This document shows positions 1 to 7,342 of a DNA stretch of 64,000 nucleotides, piece by piece. A program made the translations under genes and the position numbers. A model generated the notes under the pieces. The model searched no databases. It saw only the letters and a program-made list of their open reading frames with translations, and was not told where the DNA came from. This DNA is from Herbaspirillum sp. ST 5-3 (GTDB lineage: Bacteria > Pseudomonadota > Gammaproteobacteria > Burkholderiales > Burkholderiaceae_D): the NCBI RefSeq assembly GCF_004804275.1, contig NZ_STGI01000019.1, positions 1-64,000 of the forward strand. The letters are read 5' to 3'. Positions within the stretch are counted from its first letter, which is position 1; each line of letters begins with the position of its first letter.

Positions 1-29
1 ACAAAGGCAAGCGCATGGCTTGCCTTTGT
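1..29. terminator. Perfect 12-bp hairpin at the left edge
   Basis: ACAAAGGCAAGC and GCTTGCCTTTGT form a perfect 12-bp stem around a 5-base loop. It lies beyond the last visible attC site and resembles an intrinsic terminator closing the cassette array or the gene to its left. The flank beyond base 1 is not visible, so the direction of termination is undecided. Confidence 0.4.
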
Positions 30-124
30 CTCGTTCACTTCCCGAATTGACTCAATCGGCTCGAAGCGCAAATTGGCATACTGCTTCGTGCGCCCTCGCC
101 CTTTCGAAAAAGGGTTTTTCTACA
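30..124 (-). other. Distal end of the integron array, no gene visible
   Basis: This stretch follows the right-hand half of the last attC (reading the minus strand) and precedes the edge hairpin. No convincing open frame with a ribosome site is seen on the minus strand. It may be the last, non-coding cassette or the chromosomal flank of the array. Confidence 0.35.
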
Positions 125-183
125 GCTTCAACGCTTGAGTTCACCCAGGCCGGAGGCATGGGTGTGCAACGACGTGTTAAAAG
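125..183 (-). other. attC recombination site of the fifth cassette
   Basis: On the minus strand the site begins with a CTTTTAAC-type R'' core and ends with GTTGAAGC, the R' core. The inner part (GTTGCACACCC and GGGTGAACTCAAGC) can pair into the usual imperfect attC hairpin. It sits 3 bp past the stop codon of the upstream cassette gene, as integron cassettes require. The size, about 59 bp, is typical. Confidence 0.7.
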
Positions 184-186
184 TCT

Positions 187-429
187 TCATACCGCCTCCG
201 GATTGAAGACAACAAAATGAGGCGAACCTTCAAACTCCTTTACTCTGTCTGATAGGTGCTCGTGCTCCCAATCCTTGCCTCGGGTTTCTATTCCGTCTGC
301 ACAAGCATTCAAGAAGGCAGCAATTTTTCTAAGTTCGGCCGGACTTGCCTGAAGCGTGATTTCATCCAGTGCAGCTGGTCGAATCTCAGCTCCATCTCCA
401 CCTCCGGCTTCGTAGCCAAATATCTTCAT
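187..429 (-). CDS. Cassette gene: 80-aa protein, possibly Imm32-like
   Basis: This small acidic protein starts MKIFGYEAGGGDG and carries the segments ITLQASPAELRKIAAFL and WEHEHLSDR. That pattern (a strand with 'LxASPxELRxIAxFL', then 'HEHLSD') recalls short proteins annotated as the Imm32 immunity family; I recall this from memory, not from a search. The ATG lies 12 bp past the attC core of the preceding cassette and the TGA lies just before its own attC, so it fills its cassette completely. No signal peptide or membrane segment is seen. If the immunity reading is right it would protect against a toxin not present here; otherwise it is an unknown cassette protein. Confidence 0.6.
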   Translation of the reverse strand: MKIFGYEAGGGDGAEIRPAALDEITLQASPAELRKIAAFLNACADGIETRGKDWEHEHLSDRVKEFEGSPHFVVFNPEAV

Positions 430-440
430 TGGTCTTGTAC

Positions 441-498
441 TTTTAACGTGTTAAATGACCGGCCGCAAAGCGGTCAGTGTCGATTGTCATGTTATGCA
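441..498 (-). other. attC recombination site of the fourth cassette
   Basis: On the minus strand TGCATAAC (R'') opens the site and GTTAAAAG (R') closes it. TGACCG and CGGTCA pair around a short loop in the middle, giving the palindromic core, and TTTAAC lies in the expected L' position. About 58 bp, between the stop of the 504-893 gene and the start of the 187-429 gene. Confidence 0.75.
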
Positions 499-503
499 GC
501 GTC

Positions 504-893
504 TCAGCGTGCAAGGAAGGTGCTAGCTGCATCACCACGCAGACCCCATGCGCTCAATTGACCATCATCACTTCTGTACGCCAAAACGAAATCCTCCGCA
601 TCATGGTCGAAAAGAAGCACATAAGGATCGTCCTCGGCCACAACAAAGGCAGAGCGCCGGCCGACAAGGCGCTGCTCAGAAGGCACCATTTCATCCCCGG
701 ACTCATAGTGTACGGGGTACGGATCAACAAGCAGCGCTGCCATACGATCCACTTCAATCTTCACTTTTTCTTTTGTCCATGGCGTGCCAACCGTTGTGCT
801 GGTTGGTGGCGCCTCATAGCACTGCGCGTAGCCGTGAAACTCTGCCTCGACTCTTTGCCTCAGTGCCATGGGATCGACTTTAGTTAGCTGCAT
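504..893 (-). CDS. Cassette gene: unknown 129-aa protein
   Basis: The start chosen is the ATG at 893 (MQLTKVDPMALR), which lies inside the R' core GTTATGC of the preceding attC; an upstream ATG at 911 would read through the attC and is less likely. The protein is soluble and acidic, with a C-terminal half 'YVLLFDHDAEDFVLAYRSD' followed by 'WGLRGDAASTFLAR'. No recognised catalytic motif, signal peptide or membrane segment. I do not recognise the family. It lies within an integron cassette, so it may depend on read-through from the array promoter or on its own weak promoter. Confidence 0.6.
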   Translation of the reverse strand: MQLTKVDPMALRQRVEAEFHGYAQCYEAPPTSTTVGTPWTKEKVKIEVDRMAALLVDPYPVHYESGDEMVPSEQRLVGRRSAFVVAEDDPYVLLFDHDAEDFVLAYRSDDGQLSAWGLRGDAASTFLAR

Positions 894-945
894 AACGCTG
901 AGCTGACCCACGCATTGCGTGGGTGTCGAGCGACGTGTTAAAAAT
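890..945 (-). other. attC recombination site of the third cassette
   Basis: The minus strand reads GATTTTTAAC (R'') to GTTATGC (R'). CCCACGC and GCGTGGG form a perfect inner stem with loop AAT. The start codon of the next cassette gene lies within the R' core, so that gene's 5' end is formed by the recombination site itself. Confidence 0.75.
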
Positions 946-949
946 CTGG

Positions 950-1249
950 TTAATCACTGTGATGCCCTCCACCGAAGTAGTCGATGTTCGCATTTTCGAC
1001 ACCGACGTTTCCATCATCATATAAAGACGTATCTTCGGAATATTTTCCGCTGTGCGGGCCATCATTCTGTCGCGCCAATCCATAGCAGAGAATTGCGCCC
1101 AGTACCGGCACCAGCCAAATCAGGATGTACTGTATCGACTTCTGCTTTTTCTCGTAAAAGCTGCTGGCATGCACCTTAAGTGTCGCGGCTATGTTCATGC
1201 CGACCAATCCGGCAATTAGACCCGCAACAAGTACATAACCAGCGTCCAT
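950..1249 (-). CDS. Cassette gene: small membrane protein, 99 aa
   Basis: Starts MDAGYVLVAGLIAGLVGMN directly after the R' core GTTAAAAAT of the preceding attC. Two hydrophobic segments are visible, about residues 5-22 and 40-60, separated by a basic segment with Lys-Lys-Gln-Lys, and the C-terminal third is polar and acidic, ending in Gly-Gly-Gly-His-His. This is the layout of the small two-helix membrane proteins common in chromosomal integron cassettes. No function can be assigned. Confidence 0.6.
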   Translation of the reverse strand: MDAGYVLVAGLIAGLVGMNIAATLKVHASSFYEKKQKSIQYILIWLVPVLGAILCYGLARQNDGPHSGKYSEDTSLYDDGNVGVENANIDYFGGGHHSD

Positions 1250-1251
1250 GA

Positions 1252-1349
1252 TTTTTAACGTCCAAGTTCAGCCGCCGCCGAGGAGCGTAGCGACGAGGGG
1301 ACCCAAAAGCGCAGCTTTTGGGCGGTCGGCTGCAACGACCGGTTAGCCG
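1252..1349 (-). other. Long attC site of the second cassette
   Basis: On the minus strand GGCTAAC (R'') opens and GTTAAAAAT (R') closes the site. Near the centre CCCAAAAGC and GCTTTTGGG form a perfect 9-bp stem with loop TGC, and outer arms GCAGCCGACCGCC and GGCGGCGGCTG extend it. At about 98 bp it is longer than its neighbours (56-59 bp), within the known size range of attC sites. The stop codon of the 1343-2212 gene lies in the R'' core. Confidence 0.75.
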
Positions 1350-2212
1350 ACATTTCGTGCCATAAGGGAAAGTAGTTGAGGACCACGTGGAAGGCCTTGT
1401 ACTGAAGTGGAGTAGCCGGCATTTGCGATTGACCACCCGCATTCAATAGCATCGTTAATACTCCACTTCGAGAGATGTGGCTTGACGCAATTCGGGTCTA
1501 GGGCGATGCGGCCAATTAGCTCCAACTGCATCGTCTTTGCGTCGGACCGTTTTGGGACACATCTTGCCGCGCCGTCGGTTTGAAGGTGAAAGATTAGATT
1601 CGCGTGAATTGCATCGTCTATCGTCGGCTTTCTGGAAGGTTCAACGGTCAGCGAGGCCAGCGCGCACCATGGAAGCCAATCAAAGGCACGGCCGCAATCG
1701 AGGACGACAAAAGCTCCCCATCCGTTCGTCGCAAAGGGGCCGTCGCGGGGAAGGCGCCACGGACTACATGCAAAACCATTCATGGTTGGAAAGGCGAAAA
1801 CCGATCCAACTTCTAGCACAAGATCGGGCGGCTTTCGGGGCATAGATCTGGGGCGGAATGGGCGCGGAGCCCGGAGCCGGGTGGCGAGTGCTTCGAGTAC
1901 GACGGCGCGCTTTTTCAGAAAGCGCTCATCCGCATCTTGGTCCTTCAAGCGACTCAGGTCCGCCCCACTTTCGATGATGGATAGTGCAGTGGTAAATACG
2001 CCAGGGCATTCGATCCCTCTGCGCTCAAACTGATCGGCAAGCACGAGCCAAAATGTAGTTTCGTCCTCGCTTTCCGATGTGATTCCGTGCAGTTGCAACA
2101 GTATTTCCGTGAGGCGATCGCCGCCGGAAGGAACCTTACATACGATGGCTACAGAATTTCTAAGGTCCGCGGCGAAGTCGTCATCGTAGATTCCAGATCC
2201 CCAAGTACCCAT
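1343..2212 (-). CDS. Cassette gene: DUF4259-like protein, 289 aa
   Basis: The N-terminus MGTWGSGIYDDDFAADLR is the hallmark opening of the DUF4259-type proteins, whose function is unknown. The rest has no recognised catalytic motif. The central part (around residues 125-200) contains 'VGSVFAFPTMNGFACSPW' and 'GWGAFVVLDCGRAFDWLPW', which resemble the fold of small binding domains rather than an enzyme. At 289 aa it is large for an integron cassette gene. Its TAA stop overlaps the R'' core of its own attC, so no spare sequence lies between gene and recombination site. Likely cytosolic; no signal peptide seen. Confidence 0.65.
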   Translation of the reverse strand: MGTWGSGIYDDDFAADLRNSVAIVCKVPSGGDRLTEILLQLHGITSESEDETTFWLVLADQFERRGIECPGVFTTALSIIESGADLSRLKDQDADERFLKKRAVVLEALATRLRAPRPFRPRSMPRKPPDLVLEVGSVFAFPTMNGFACSPWRLPRDGPFATNGWGAFVVLDCGRAFDWLPWCALASLTVEPSRKPTIDDAIHANLIFHLQTDGAARCVPKRSDAKTMQLELIGRIALDPNCVKPHLSKWSINDAIECGWSIANAGYSTSVQGLPRGPQLLSLMARNVG

Positions 2213-2252
2213 TCTTGTTCCAATCTGAAAATAGGCAGCGAATAGTTTTGGC

Positions 2253-2310
2253 GGCTAACGCCTTGTTAAACGGCGCGCTTGCGCGTCAGCGTTGAATAAC
2301 TCGTTATGCA
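2253..2310 (-). other. attC recombination site of the first cassette
   Basis: On the minus strand the site runs from TGCATAAC (R'') to GTTAGCC (R'), with TTCAACG and CGTTTAAC as L boxes and GCGC palindrome in the centre. The cores match the RYYYAAC/GTTRRRY consensus. The TAA of the 2304-2582 gene lies in the R'' core. Confidence 0.8.
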
Positions 2311-2582
2311 TCTTTGCACCACATTTTTAGCCCTTTGTACCCCACAACGATACCCAGCCCAATGAAAAACCAAACCATGGCCAGCGACGCATACTGCGGT
2401 CCGAAAATCATCATGAGTATTATGTCGATCGTTCGCTCTCTACCGCCAAGTGGCCAATTAAATCCGTCGACAAATAGGTAGATCCCGAAAGCGATCATTG
2501 AAAGGCCAAAGACAAAACACCCCTGACCGAGAATCCTGCGGCTCCCAGGTGACGGCGGTGCGTTGTAGAGCTGCTTATTCAT
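2304..2582 (-). CDS. First cassette gene: two-helix membrane protein, 92 aa
   Basis: Begins MNKQLYNAPPSPGSRR and has two hydrophobic segments, roughly residues 22-42 and 62-82, with a short polar loop containing Arg-Glu-Arg between them. Both ends are basic, so it is probably an inner-membrane protein with both termini inside. Its ATG lies only a few bases from the attI junction, which makes it the most recently inserted, and most strongly expressed, cassette if the usual integron promoter is active. Family unknown. Confidence 0.65.
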   Translation of the reverse strand: MNKQLYNAPPSPGSRRILGQGCFVFGLSMIAFGIYLFVDGFNWPLGGRERTIDIILMMIFGPQYASLAMVWFFIGLGIVVGYKGLKMWCKDA

Positions 2583-2723
2583 GATGCATAACTAGATTTC
2601 AAAGGCTTGGTCTGACTGATAAAACAGGGTAGTGCCCGATAAACCATTTCGCTTGATCCTTCGCAAGCCGCATGCCCTCTAGCATACCGCACAATACTGT
2701 ATCTTCATACAGTGTTAATTAAC
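2583..2723. other. Integron attI region and intI upstream region
   Basis: On the minus strand the first cassette joins at CTAGTTATGC (core GCATAAC on the plus strand, 2586-2592), the usual simple site where IntI inserts cassettes. The roughly 130 bp between this point and the integrase start is where attI and the divergent promoters for the integrase and the cassettes should lie. No unambiguous -35/-10 pair could be chosen by eye. Confidence 0.6.
2697..2712. promoter_or_regulatory. LexA (SOS) box upstream of the integrase gene
   Basis: CTGTATCTTCATACAG matches the gammaproteobacterial/betaproteobacterial LexA consensus CTGT-N8-ACAG exactly. It lies 11 bp before the GTG start of the integrase reading frame. 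LexA control of intI is established for class 1 and Vibrio integrons; here the box is intact although the gene is broken. Confidence 0.75.
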
Positions 2724-3725
2724 GTGAAAATCGCCCCTGATTCCGCTTCTGTCGGGCAACCACCGAAACTGCTCGACCAGCTACGACGTTGCCTTAGAGA
2801 TAAGCACTATAGCCTACGGACCGAACGCGTCTACGTGTATTGGGCCAGATGGTAAATCCGCTTTCACCAGCTCCGCCATCCCGCCGATATGGGAGGACCG
2901 GAAATCCACGCCTTCCTGTCCTACTTGTCCAACGAACGAAGCGTCTCAACCTCGACTCACCATCAGGCACTGTGTGCCCTGCTGTTCCTCTACAAGCACG
3001 TGCTGAAAGTGGAGTTGCCGTGGATCGATGACTTGCCCAAGCCGTCGAAGCCGCCGCGCCAGCCCACCGTGCTGACCCGCCAGGAGATCGATCGGATTTT
3101 TGCGCAGATGGACGGTGTTTACCTGTTGATTGCCAGACTTCTGTACGGCACCGGCATGCGATTGATGGAATGTGCCCAGCTGCGGATCAAGGATATTGAT
3201 TTCCAGCGAAGGGAGATCACCATCCGGCGAGGCAAAGGCGGCAAGGACCGCTTGACCATGCTGCCGTTGTCCCTGGTTCAGCCGTTGCGGGAACAGCTGG
3301 CATATGCAAAGTCGCTGTATGAGGTGGATCGCCTGAACCGCCGCAACGGTGTCATGCTGCCGGATGCGTTGGAGCGAAAATATCCGTCTGCCGGCACGCA
3401 ATGGAGCTGGTATTGGGCATTTCCTTCGGATCATGAATCGACCGATCCCCGCACCGGTATCGTTCGTCGGCACCATTTGTACGAGCAAACCATCCAGCGG
3501 GCAGTCAAACGTGCGGTATTGGCGGCGAAGCTGACCAAGCGTGCATCCAGCCATACCTTTCGGCATAGCTTTGCGACTCATTTGATTGAGGCCGGCTACG
3601 ACATCCGGACAGTTCAGGAGCTACTTGGCCATGCGGATGTGTCGACCACCATCGTGTATGCGCATGTTTTGAACAAGGGTGGCCGGGGTGTTTCCTCACC
3701 CATCGATCTGCCAAGTTCGTGCTGA
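2724..3725 (+). pseudogene. intI: Integron integrase (IntI) gene with premature stop
   Basis: The frame opening at GTG 2724 encodes an N-terminus typical of IntI (LLDQLRRCLRDKHYSLRTER), then meets a TAA at 2853-2855 (codon 44) after YVYWARW, and continues in the same frame as IRFHQLRHPADMGG to the end. In IntI1 the stop position is a phenylalanine. The rest, a 278-aa frame from ATG 2889, keeps the catalytic tyrosine recombinase residues (Arg in GTGMR, HTFRH, LLGHADVSTT, Tyr in IVYAHV) and the extra integron-specific segment with ALERKYPSAG. Full length would be 333 codons, normal for the family. Restarting at ATG 2889 would lose about 55 residues of the DNA-binding N-terminal domain. It is divergent from the cassettes, as expected. 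Confidence 0.85.
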
Positions 3726-4036
3726 ACGGCCGCTATGGAGCAAGAACACCATGCCTCGTATGACGGCTCCTGGCCGATTTCTGTCCGTCATTATTTTCTT
3801 GTGACAGCCGGCTTCGCCCCCTTAGCGGACCGTCCCCAGCTTGATGCACTTGCTTAAAGTGACGGAGACGTTGATGACAAGTTACTGTAATGGCTGCAGA
3901 CGAAGAACCGGACTGGATGACCACAAGCGACTGTTACATGCGTCCTTGGACTGTCTGCATTTTGCGAGACACGCCGAGTGTCTTCCATGCTTTTGTTAAA
4001 AGCAGTTTCTGCTCTATGGAAGGGAAATCATGACGG

Positions 4037-4094
4037 TCCACAAAAGGCACAAAAAGTATTGCATCTTTCCGTGTCTTCCGTGCTTTCCGTGGAC
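4037..4094. repeat. Dispersed CCACGGAAA palindromic repeat, copy A
   Basis: Left arm TCCACAAAAGGCACAAAAAG and a right arm containing CTTTCCGTGTCTTCCGTGC then TTTCCGTGGA form an imperfect hairpin. Six-frame reading gives the 'TEDTE / TRKD'-like spurious peptides well known for this kind of repeat. The same unit recurs at 4147-4200 and 34351-34495. Confidence 0.65.
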
Positions 4095-4146
4095 ATCCAT
4101 AGCGTTCCGCCGCGCCGCTTAAATTCATCTGCATGAACTACTATCG

Positions 4147-4200
4147 TCCACGAAAAACACGAAAAAATGCAAAGCAAGATTTCTTCGTGTCTTTCATGGA
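4147..4200. repeat. Dispersed CCACGGAAA palindromic repeat, copy B
   Basis: TCCACGAAAAACACGAAAAA pairs imperfectly with TTCTTCGTGTCTTTCATGGA across a short spacer. It is close kin of copies A and C and lies 50 bp from copy A in the same intergenic space. Confidence 0.65.
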
Positions 4201-4257
4201 TCGAGTAGTGACTACACGCCATCACCCTGGCAAACCGGCGGCGCTCCTAGACTGCGA

Positions 4258-5769
4258 TTACGCCGCAGCCCCCACCACCGCCGGCTGCCGCCTGAGCTTG
4301 CGATACAGGCGCGGCCCGAACACCATCGCCACTGCCGACAACCACAGTCCGATCGAGATCGGGCTTTGCCACAGGATCGAGACCTCGCCATTCGTGATGG
4401 ACAGCGCGCGGCGCAGGTTCTGCTCCATGATGTCGCCAAGCACGAATCCGAGGATCAGCGGCGCCATCGGCACCTGGCATTTGCGCAGCAGATAGCCGAG
4501 GATGCCGAAGGCCGCCATCAGCACCAGGTCGAAGGTGGTCGCGTGCACGCCGTACACGCCGACCGCGCTCACCGCCATGATGCCCGGCACCAGGGCCCAG
4601 TTGGGCACCTTCAGCATGCGCGTGAAGATGCCCGCCAGCGGAATGTTCATGATCAGCAAGATGACGTTCCCGACGAACATCGATGCGATCAGGCCCCACA
4701 CCAGCTTCGGCTCCTGCTGGAACAGCGCGGGGCCGGGCGTAATGTTGTACAGGGTGAGCGCGCCCATCATCACCGCGGTCGTGCCCGAACCGGGAATGCC
4801 GAGCGTGAGCATCGGTACGAAGGAGCCGTTGGCGGCCGAATTGTTCGCCGCCTCGGGCGCCGCGACACCGCGGATGTCGCCGGTGCCGAAGGTGCCTTCC
4901 TTGTCGGTCAGGCGCTTTTCCATCGAGTAGGTAATCGCGCTGGCCACGGTGGCGCCAGCGCCGGGCAGCACGCCGACCACGAAGCCCACTACGGAGGACC
5001 GCAGGGTTCCCCACCAAGTGTAGGCCATCTCCTGCAGGTTGAACATGTTGCGCCCTGTGTCGGGGATGGTGGCCGGTCCGTGGAAGGCGTGCTCCAGCAT
5101 CAGCAGGATTTCACTGACCGAGAACAGGCCGATCACCACCACGATGAACTGGATGCCGTCGCCCAGGTGCACCGAGTCGAAGGTGAAGCGATACACGCCC
5201 GAGTTGGCATCCACGCCGATGGTCGACAGCGACAGGCCGATGATGGTGGCCAGCACGGCCTTCACCGGCTGGTCCGCGATCAGTCCCGCGATGCAGGCAA
5301 AGGAGAAGATCATCAGTCCGAAGTATTCCGCCGGGCCGAAAGCCAGTGCCCACTGCGCCAGCAGCGGCGCCGCGATCGCAATGCCGATGGTCGCCACGAT
5401 CGAGCCGACGAAGGAGCTCCAGGCCGAGATCGACAGCGCCACGCCGCCCAATCCCTTCTTGGCCATCGGATAACCGTCGAGCGCGGTCATGATCGCGCCG
5501 GCGTCGCCGGGGACGTTGATCAGGATGGACGAGATGCGCCCGCCGTATTCGCAGCCGATGTAGACGGCGGCAAGCAGGATCAGCGATGCTTCCGGCGGCA
5601 GCTTCAGCGCGAAGGCCAGCGGCATCAGGATGGCGACGCCGTTGATCGGCCCGAGGCCGGGCAGCAGGCCGACCACGGTGCCCAGGAATGCGCCGAGGGT
5701 CGCCAGCAGCAGGTTCATCGGCTGCATCGCGACGCCGAAGCCGGTGGCCAGGTGTGACAAAGTTTCCAT
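4258..5769 (-). CDS. tctA: Tripartite tricarboxylate transporter, large permease TctA
   Basis: The large membrane subunit (503 aa) of a TTT-family secondary transporter that takes up citrate or related carboxylates with the periplasmic TctC protein and the small subunit TctB. About a dozen hydrophobic segments, the conserved N-terminal 'LLPGLGPINGVAILMP' motif and the central 'GVLPGAGATVAS' and 'TLGIPGSGTTAVMMG' motifs are all present. The start is the ATG at 5769, which has GAGGGG seven bases upstream; an in-frame TTG at 5784 overlaps the tctB end and is less likely. Last gene of tctC-tctB-tctA, 7 bp after the tctB stop. Confidence 0.93.
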   Translation of the reverse strand: METLSHLATGFGVAMQPMNLLLATLGAFLGTVVGLLPGLGPINGVAILMPLAFALKLPPEASLILLAAVYIGCEYGGRISSILINVPGDAGAIMTALDGYPMAKKGLGGVALSISAWSSFVGSIVATIGIAIAAPLLAQWALAFGPAEYFGLMIFSFACIAGLIADQPVKAVLATIIGLSLSTIGVDANSGVYRFTFDSVHLGDGIQFIVVVIGLFSVSEILLMLEHAFHGPATIPDTGRNMFNLQEMAYTWWGTLRSSVVGFVVGVLPGAGATVASAITYSMEKRLTDKEGTFGTGDIRGVAAPEAANNSAANGSFVPMLTLGIPGSGTTAVMMGALTLYNITPGPALFQQEPKLVWGLIASMFVGNVILLIMNIPLAGIFTRMLKVPNWALVPGIMAVSAVGVYGVHATTFDLVLMAAFGILGYLLRKCQVPMAPLILGFVLGDIMEQNLRRALSITNGEVSILWQSPISIGLWLSAVAMVFGPRLYRKLRRQPAVVGAAA

Positions 5770-5776
5770 ATTCCCC

Positions 5777-6217
5777 TCAACCAATCCAGTGAAGAATGCC
5801 CAGCGGCAGCACGACGTCGAGCAAGCGATCGAACAGCACGTACAGCAGGATGCCCAGACCGATGCCGCCCAGCGCGCACTGTCGCCAGCTGCCGCCGAAC
5901 ACGCGTCCGACCGGCAGTGCCATCAGCGCGGTCGCGATCACGAAACCCAGCGTCTGGAACAGTGCGACGTAGGCGAGGACGGCGCCGGCGCAGATCGCAA
6001 TGTGCAGCAATTGCGCGCCGCGCGGCCAGTCGACCGGCAGCCCCGGTCGTAGCGCGAGCCAGCCGCCGCAGACGGCCATGGCGAAAGCAAGCAGCAGAGG
6101 AAAGGCGCGCGGGCCGACCGGTTCATACTCCACCGGTGCGACATAGCCCCAGGCGCCCACCGCCATGCTGCCGGCCACCAGGATGGCCAGCAAGCCGAGG
6201 ATGCGGTCGCTCATCAT
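5777..6217 (-). CDS. tctB: Tripartite tricarboxylate transporter, small subunit TctB
   Basis: 146 aa with four hydrophobic segments (about 5-22, 36-52, 74-105 and 122-138), the size and layout of TctB. The family is poorly conserved in sequence, so the call rests mainly on position: its ATG overlaps the tctC stop (ATGA) and tctA follows directly. Works with TctA in the inner membrane. Confidence 0.88.
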   Translation of the reverse strand: MMSDRILGLLAILVAGSMAVGAWGYVAPVEYEPVGPRAFPLLLAFAMAVCGGWLALRPGLPVDWPRGAQLLHIAICAGAVLAYVALFQTLGFVIATALMALPVGRVFGGSWRQCALGGIGLGILLYVLFDRLLDVVLPLGILHWIG

Positions 6218-7188
6218 TTCGCTCCGACCAGCCCGAACTCTTCCGCCAGCTTGCGGTATTGCTGCACGTAGCGCTTGATGTAGGTGTCGAGCATAGGGCC
6301 GGTCATCGAGAACGGATACATGCCGCGTTCTTCACGCACCTTGGCGAACTCCGGCGTGCGCATCATCTTGTTGAAAGCTTCGGTCCATGCATTGAAATCC
6401 GCATCGCTGACCTTCGGCCCCATGTAGAAGCCGCGAACGATCGGCCATTCCACGTCATAGCCCTGCTCCTTGGCGGTCGGCACCTCGGCCAGCTCGCCCG
6501 GCAGGCGCTTGTCGGCGAACACCGCGAGCAAACGCACGTTGGCGCCGGCCTTCATCTGCGAAGAAAGTTCGGACGCGTCGCCGGAATACACCTGCACATG
6601 TCCGCCCTGCAGTGCGGACATCGCTTCGCCGCCGCCTTCAAAGGCAACGAAGCGCATCGTCTTGTGGCTGACGCCGGCGATCTTGGCCGTCAGGGCGGCT
6701 TTCATCCAGTCCTGGCTGCCCACCGTGCCGCCTGCGCCGAACACGATCTTGCTCGGGTCGGCCTTGAGCGCCGCGGCCAGATCCTTCAGCGACTTGTAGG
6801 GCGAATCCTTGCGCACCGCGACCACGCCGTAATCGGCGCCGACGATCGACAGCCAGCGCACGTCGTTCTCGGTGTACTTGCCGAACTTGCCCTGCGCGAT
6901 ATTGAGCAGTGAACCGCCGGAGTAGGCCACGATGGTATTCGGCTCCGCCGAACGCTGGCCGACAATCGCGTTGTAGGCCACGGCGCCGATGCCGCCCGGC
7001 ATGTAGGTGATGCGCATCGGGTCCTTGATCAGGTGCGCGTCGAACAGGCCGCTCTGCGCGAGACGGCAGGTCAGGTCGAAGCCGCCGCCGGGTTTGGCGC
7101 CGGCGATGCATTCGGTCTTGTCGAACGGGCCGGCCACGGCCGCTCCAACGCAGAGGCTCAGCGCAAGTGCGCAATACAGTTTTTTCAT
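6214..7188 (-). CDS. tctC: Tripartite tricarboxylate transporter, periplasmic binding protein TctC
   Basis: 324 aa. The start is the ATG at 7188, preceded by AAAGGAGAAGACAAA. A signal peptide spans about residues 1-20 (MKKLYCALALSLCVGAAVA, cut before GPFDK). The mature part has the Bug/TctC fold signs: 'ECIAGAKPGGGFDLTCRL' early, 'YMPGGIGAVAYNAIVGQR', 'IVAYSGGSLLNIAQGKFG', and 'VFGAGGTVGSQDWMKA'. It delivers a carboxylate to TctAB. A 17-bp element shared with the tctD upstream region lies at 7265-7281. Confidence 0.92.
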   Translation of the reverse strand: MKKLYCALALSLCVGAAVAGPFDKTECIAGAKPGGGFDLTCRLAQSGLFDAHLIKDPMRITYMPGGIGAVAYNAIVGQRSAEPNTIVAYSGGSLLNIAQGKFGKYTENDVRWLSIVGADYGVVAVRKDSPYKSLKDLAAALKADPSKIVFGAGGTVGSQDWMKAALTAKIAGVSHKTMRFVAFEGGGEAMSALQGGHVQVYSGDASELSSQMKAGANVRLLAVFADKRLPGELAEVPTAKEQGYDVEWPIVRGFYMGPKVSDADFNAWTEAFNKMMRTPEFAKVREERGMYPFSMTGPMLDTYIKRYVQQYRKLAEEFGLVGAK

Positions 7189-7264
7189 TTTGTCTTCTCC
7201 TTTGTCATCTTCCCGGATACGCAGACCGCTCCGGGTGTATGTGGACTTTAGCAATCTGAAGCTG

Positions 7265-7281
7265 TCAACAGGCTGTCAGAA
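7265..7281. promoter_or_regulatory. Candidate TctD operator upstream of tctC
   Basis: TCAACAGGCTGTCAGAA differs at one base from the sequence at 8071-8087 upstream of tctD. Here it forms part of a direct repeat CTGTCA-N5-CTGTCA with 11-bp spacing, the pattern bound by OmpR-type regulators. It lies 77 bp before the tctC ATG. Regulation by TctD is inferred. Confidence 0.45.
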
Positions 7282-7342
7282 AGAAGCATTTATTTCAAAT
7301 TGCAGGACATGCAAGAACCGGGACACTGAATATGCCGAGACC

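Larger units (their letters stand above)
3726..4257. other. Intergenic region with dispersed repeats, no gene
   Basis: About 530 bp between the integrase pseudogene and tctA. No open frame with coding character was seen. The right half consists of two copies of a CACGGAAA-type palindromic repeat (annotated separately) and a half copy near 3968-3990. The left half contains nothing I recognise. Confidence 0.5.

Noticed and set aside
4028-4225. Peptides such as HERHEE, TESTEDTE and PRKARKTRK
   Set aside because: They are spurious translations of the CACGGAAA palindromic repeats.
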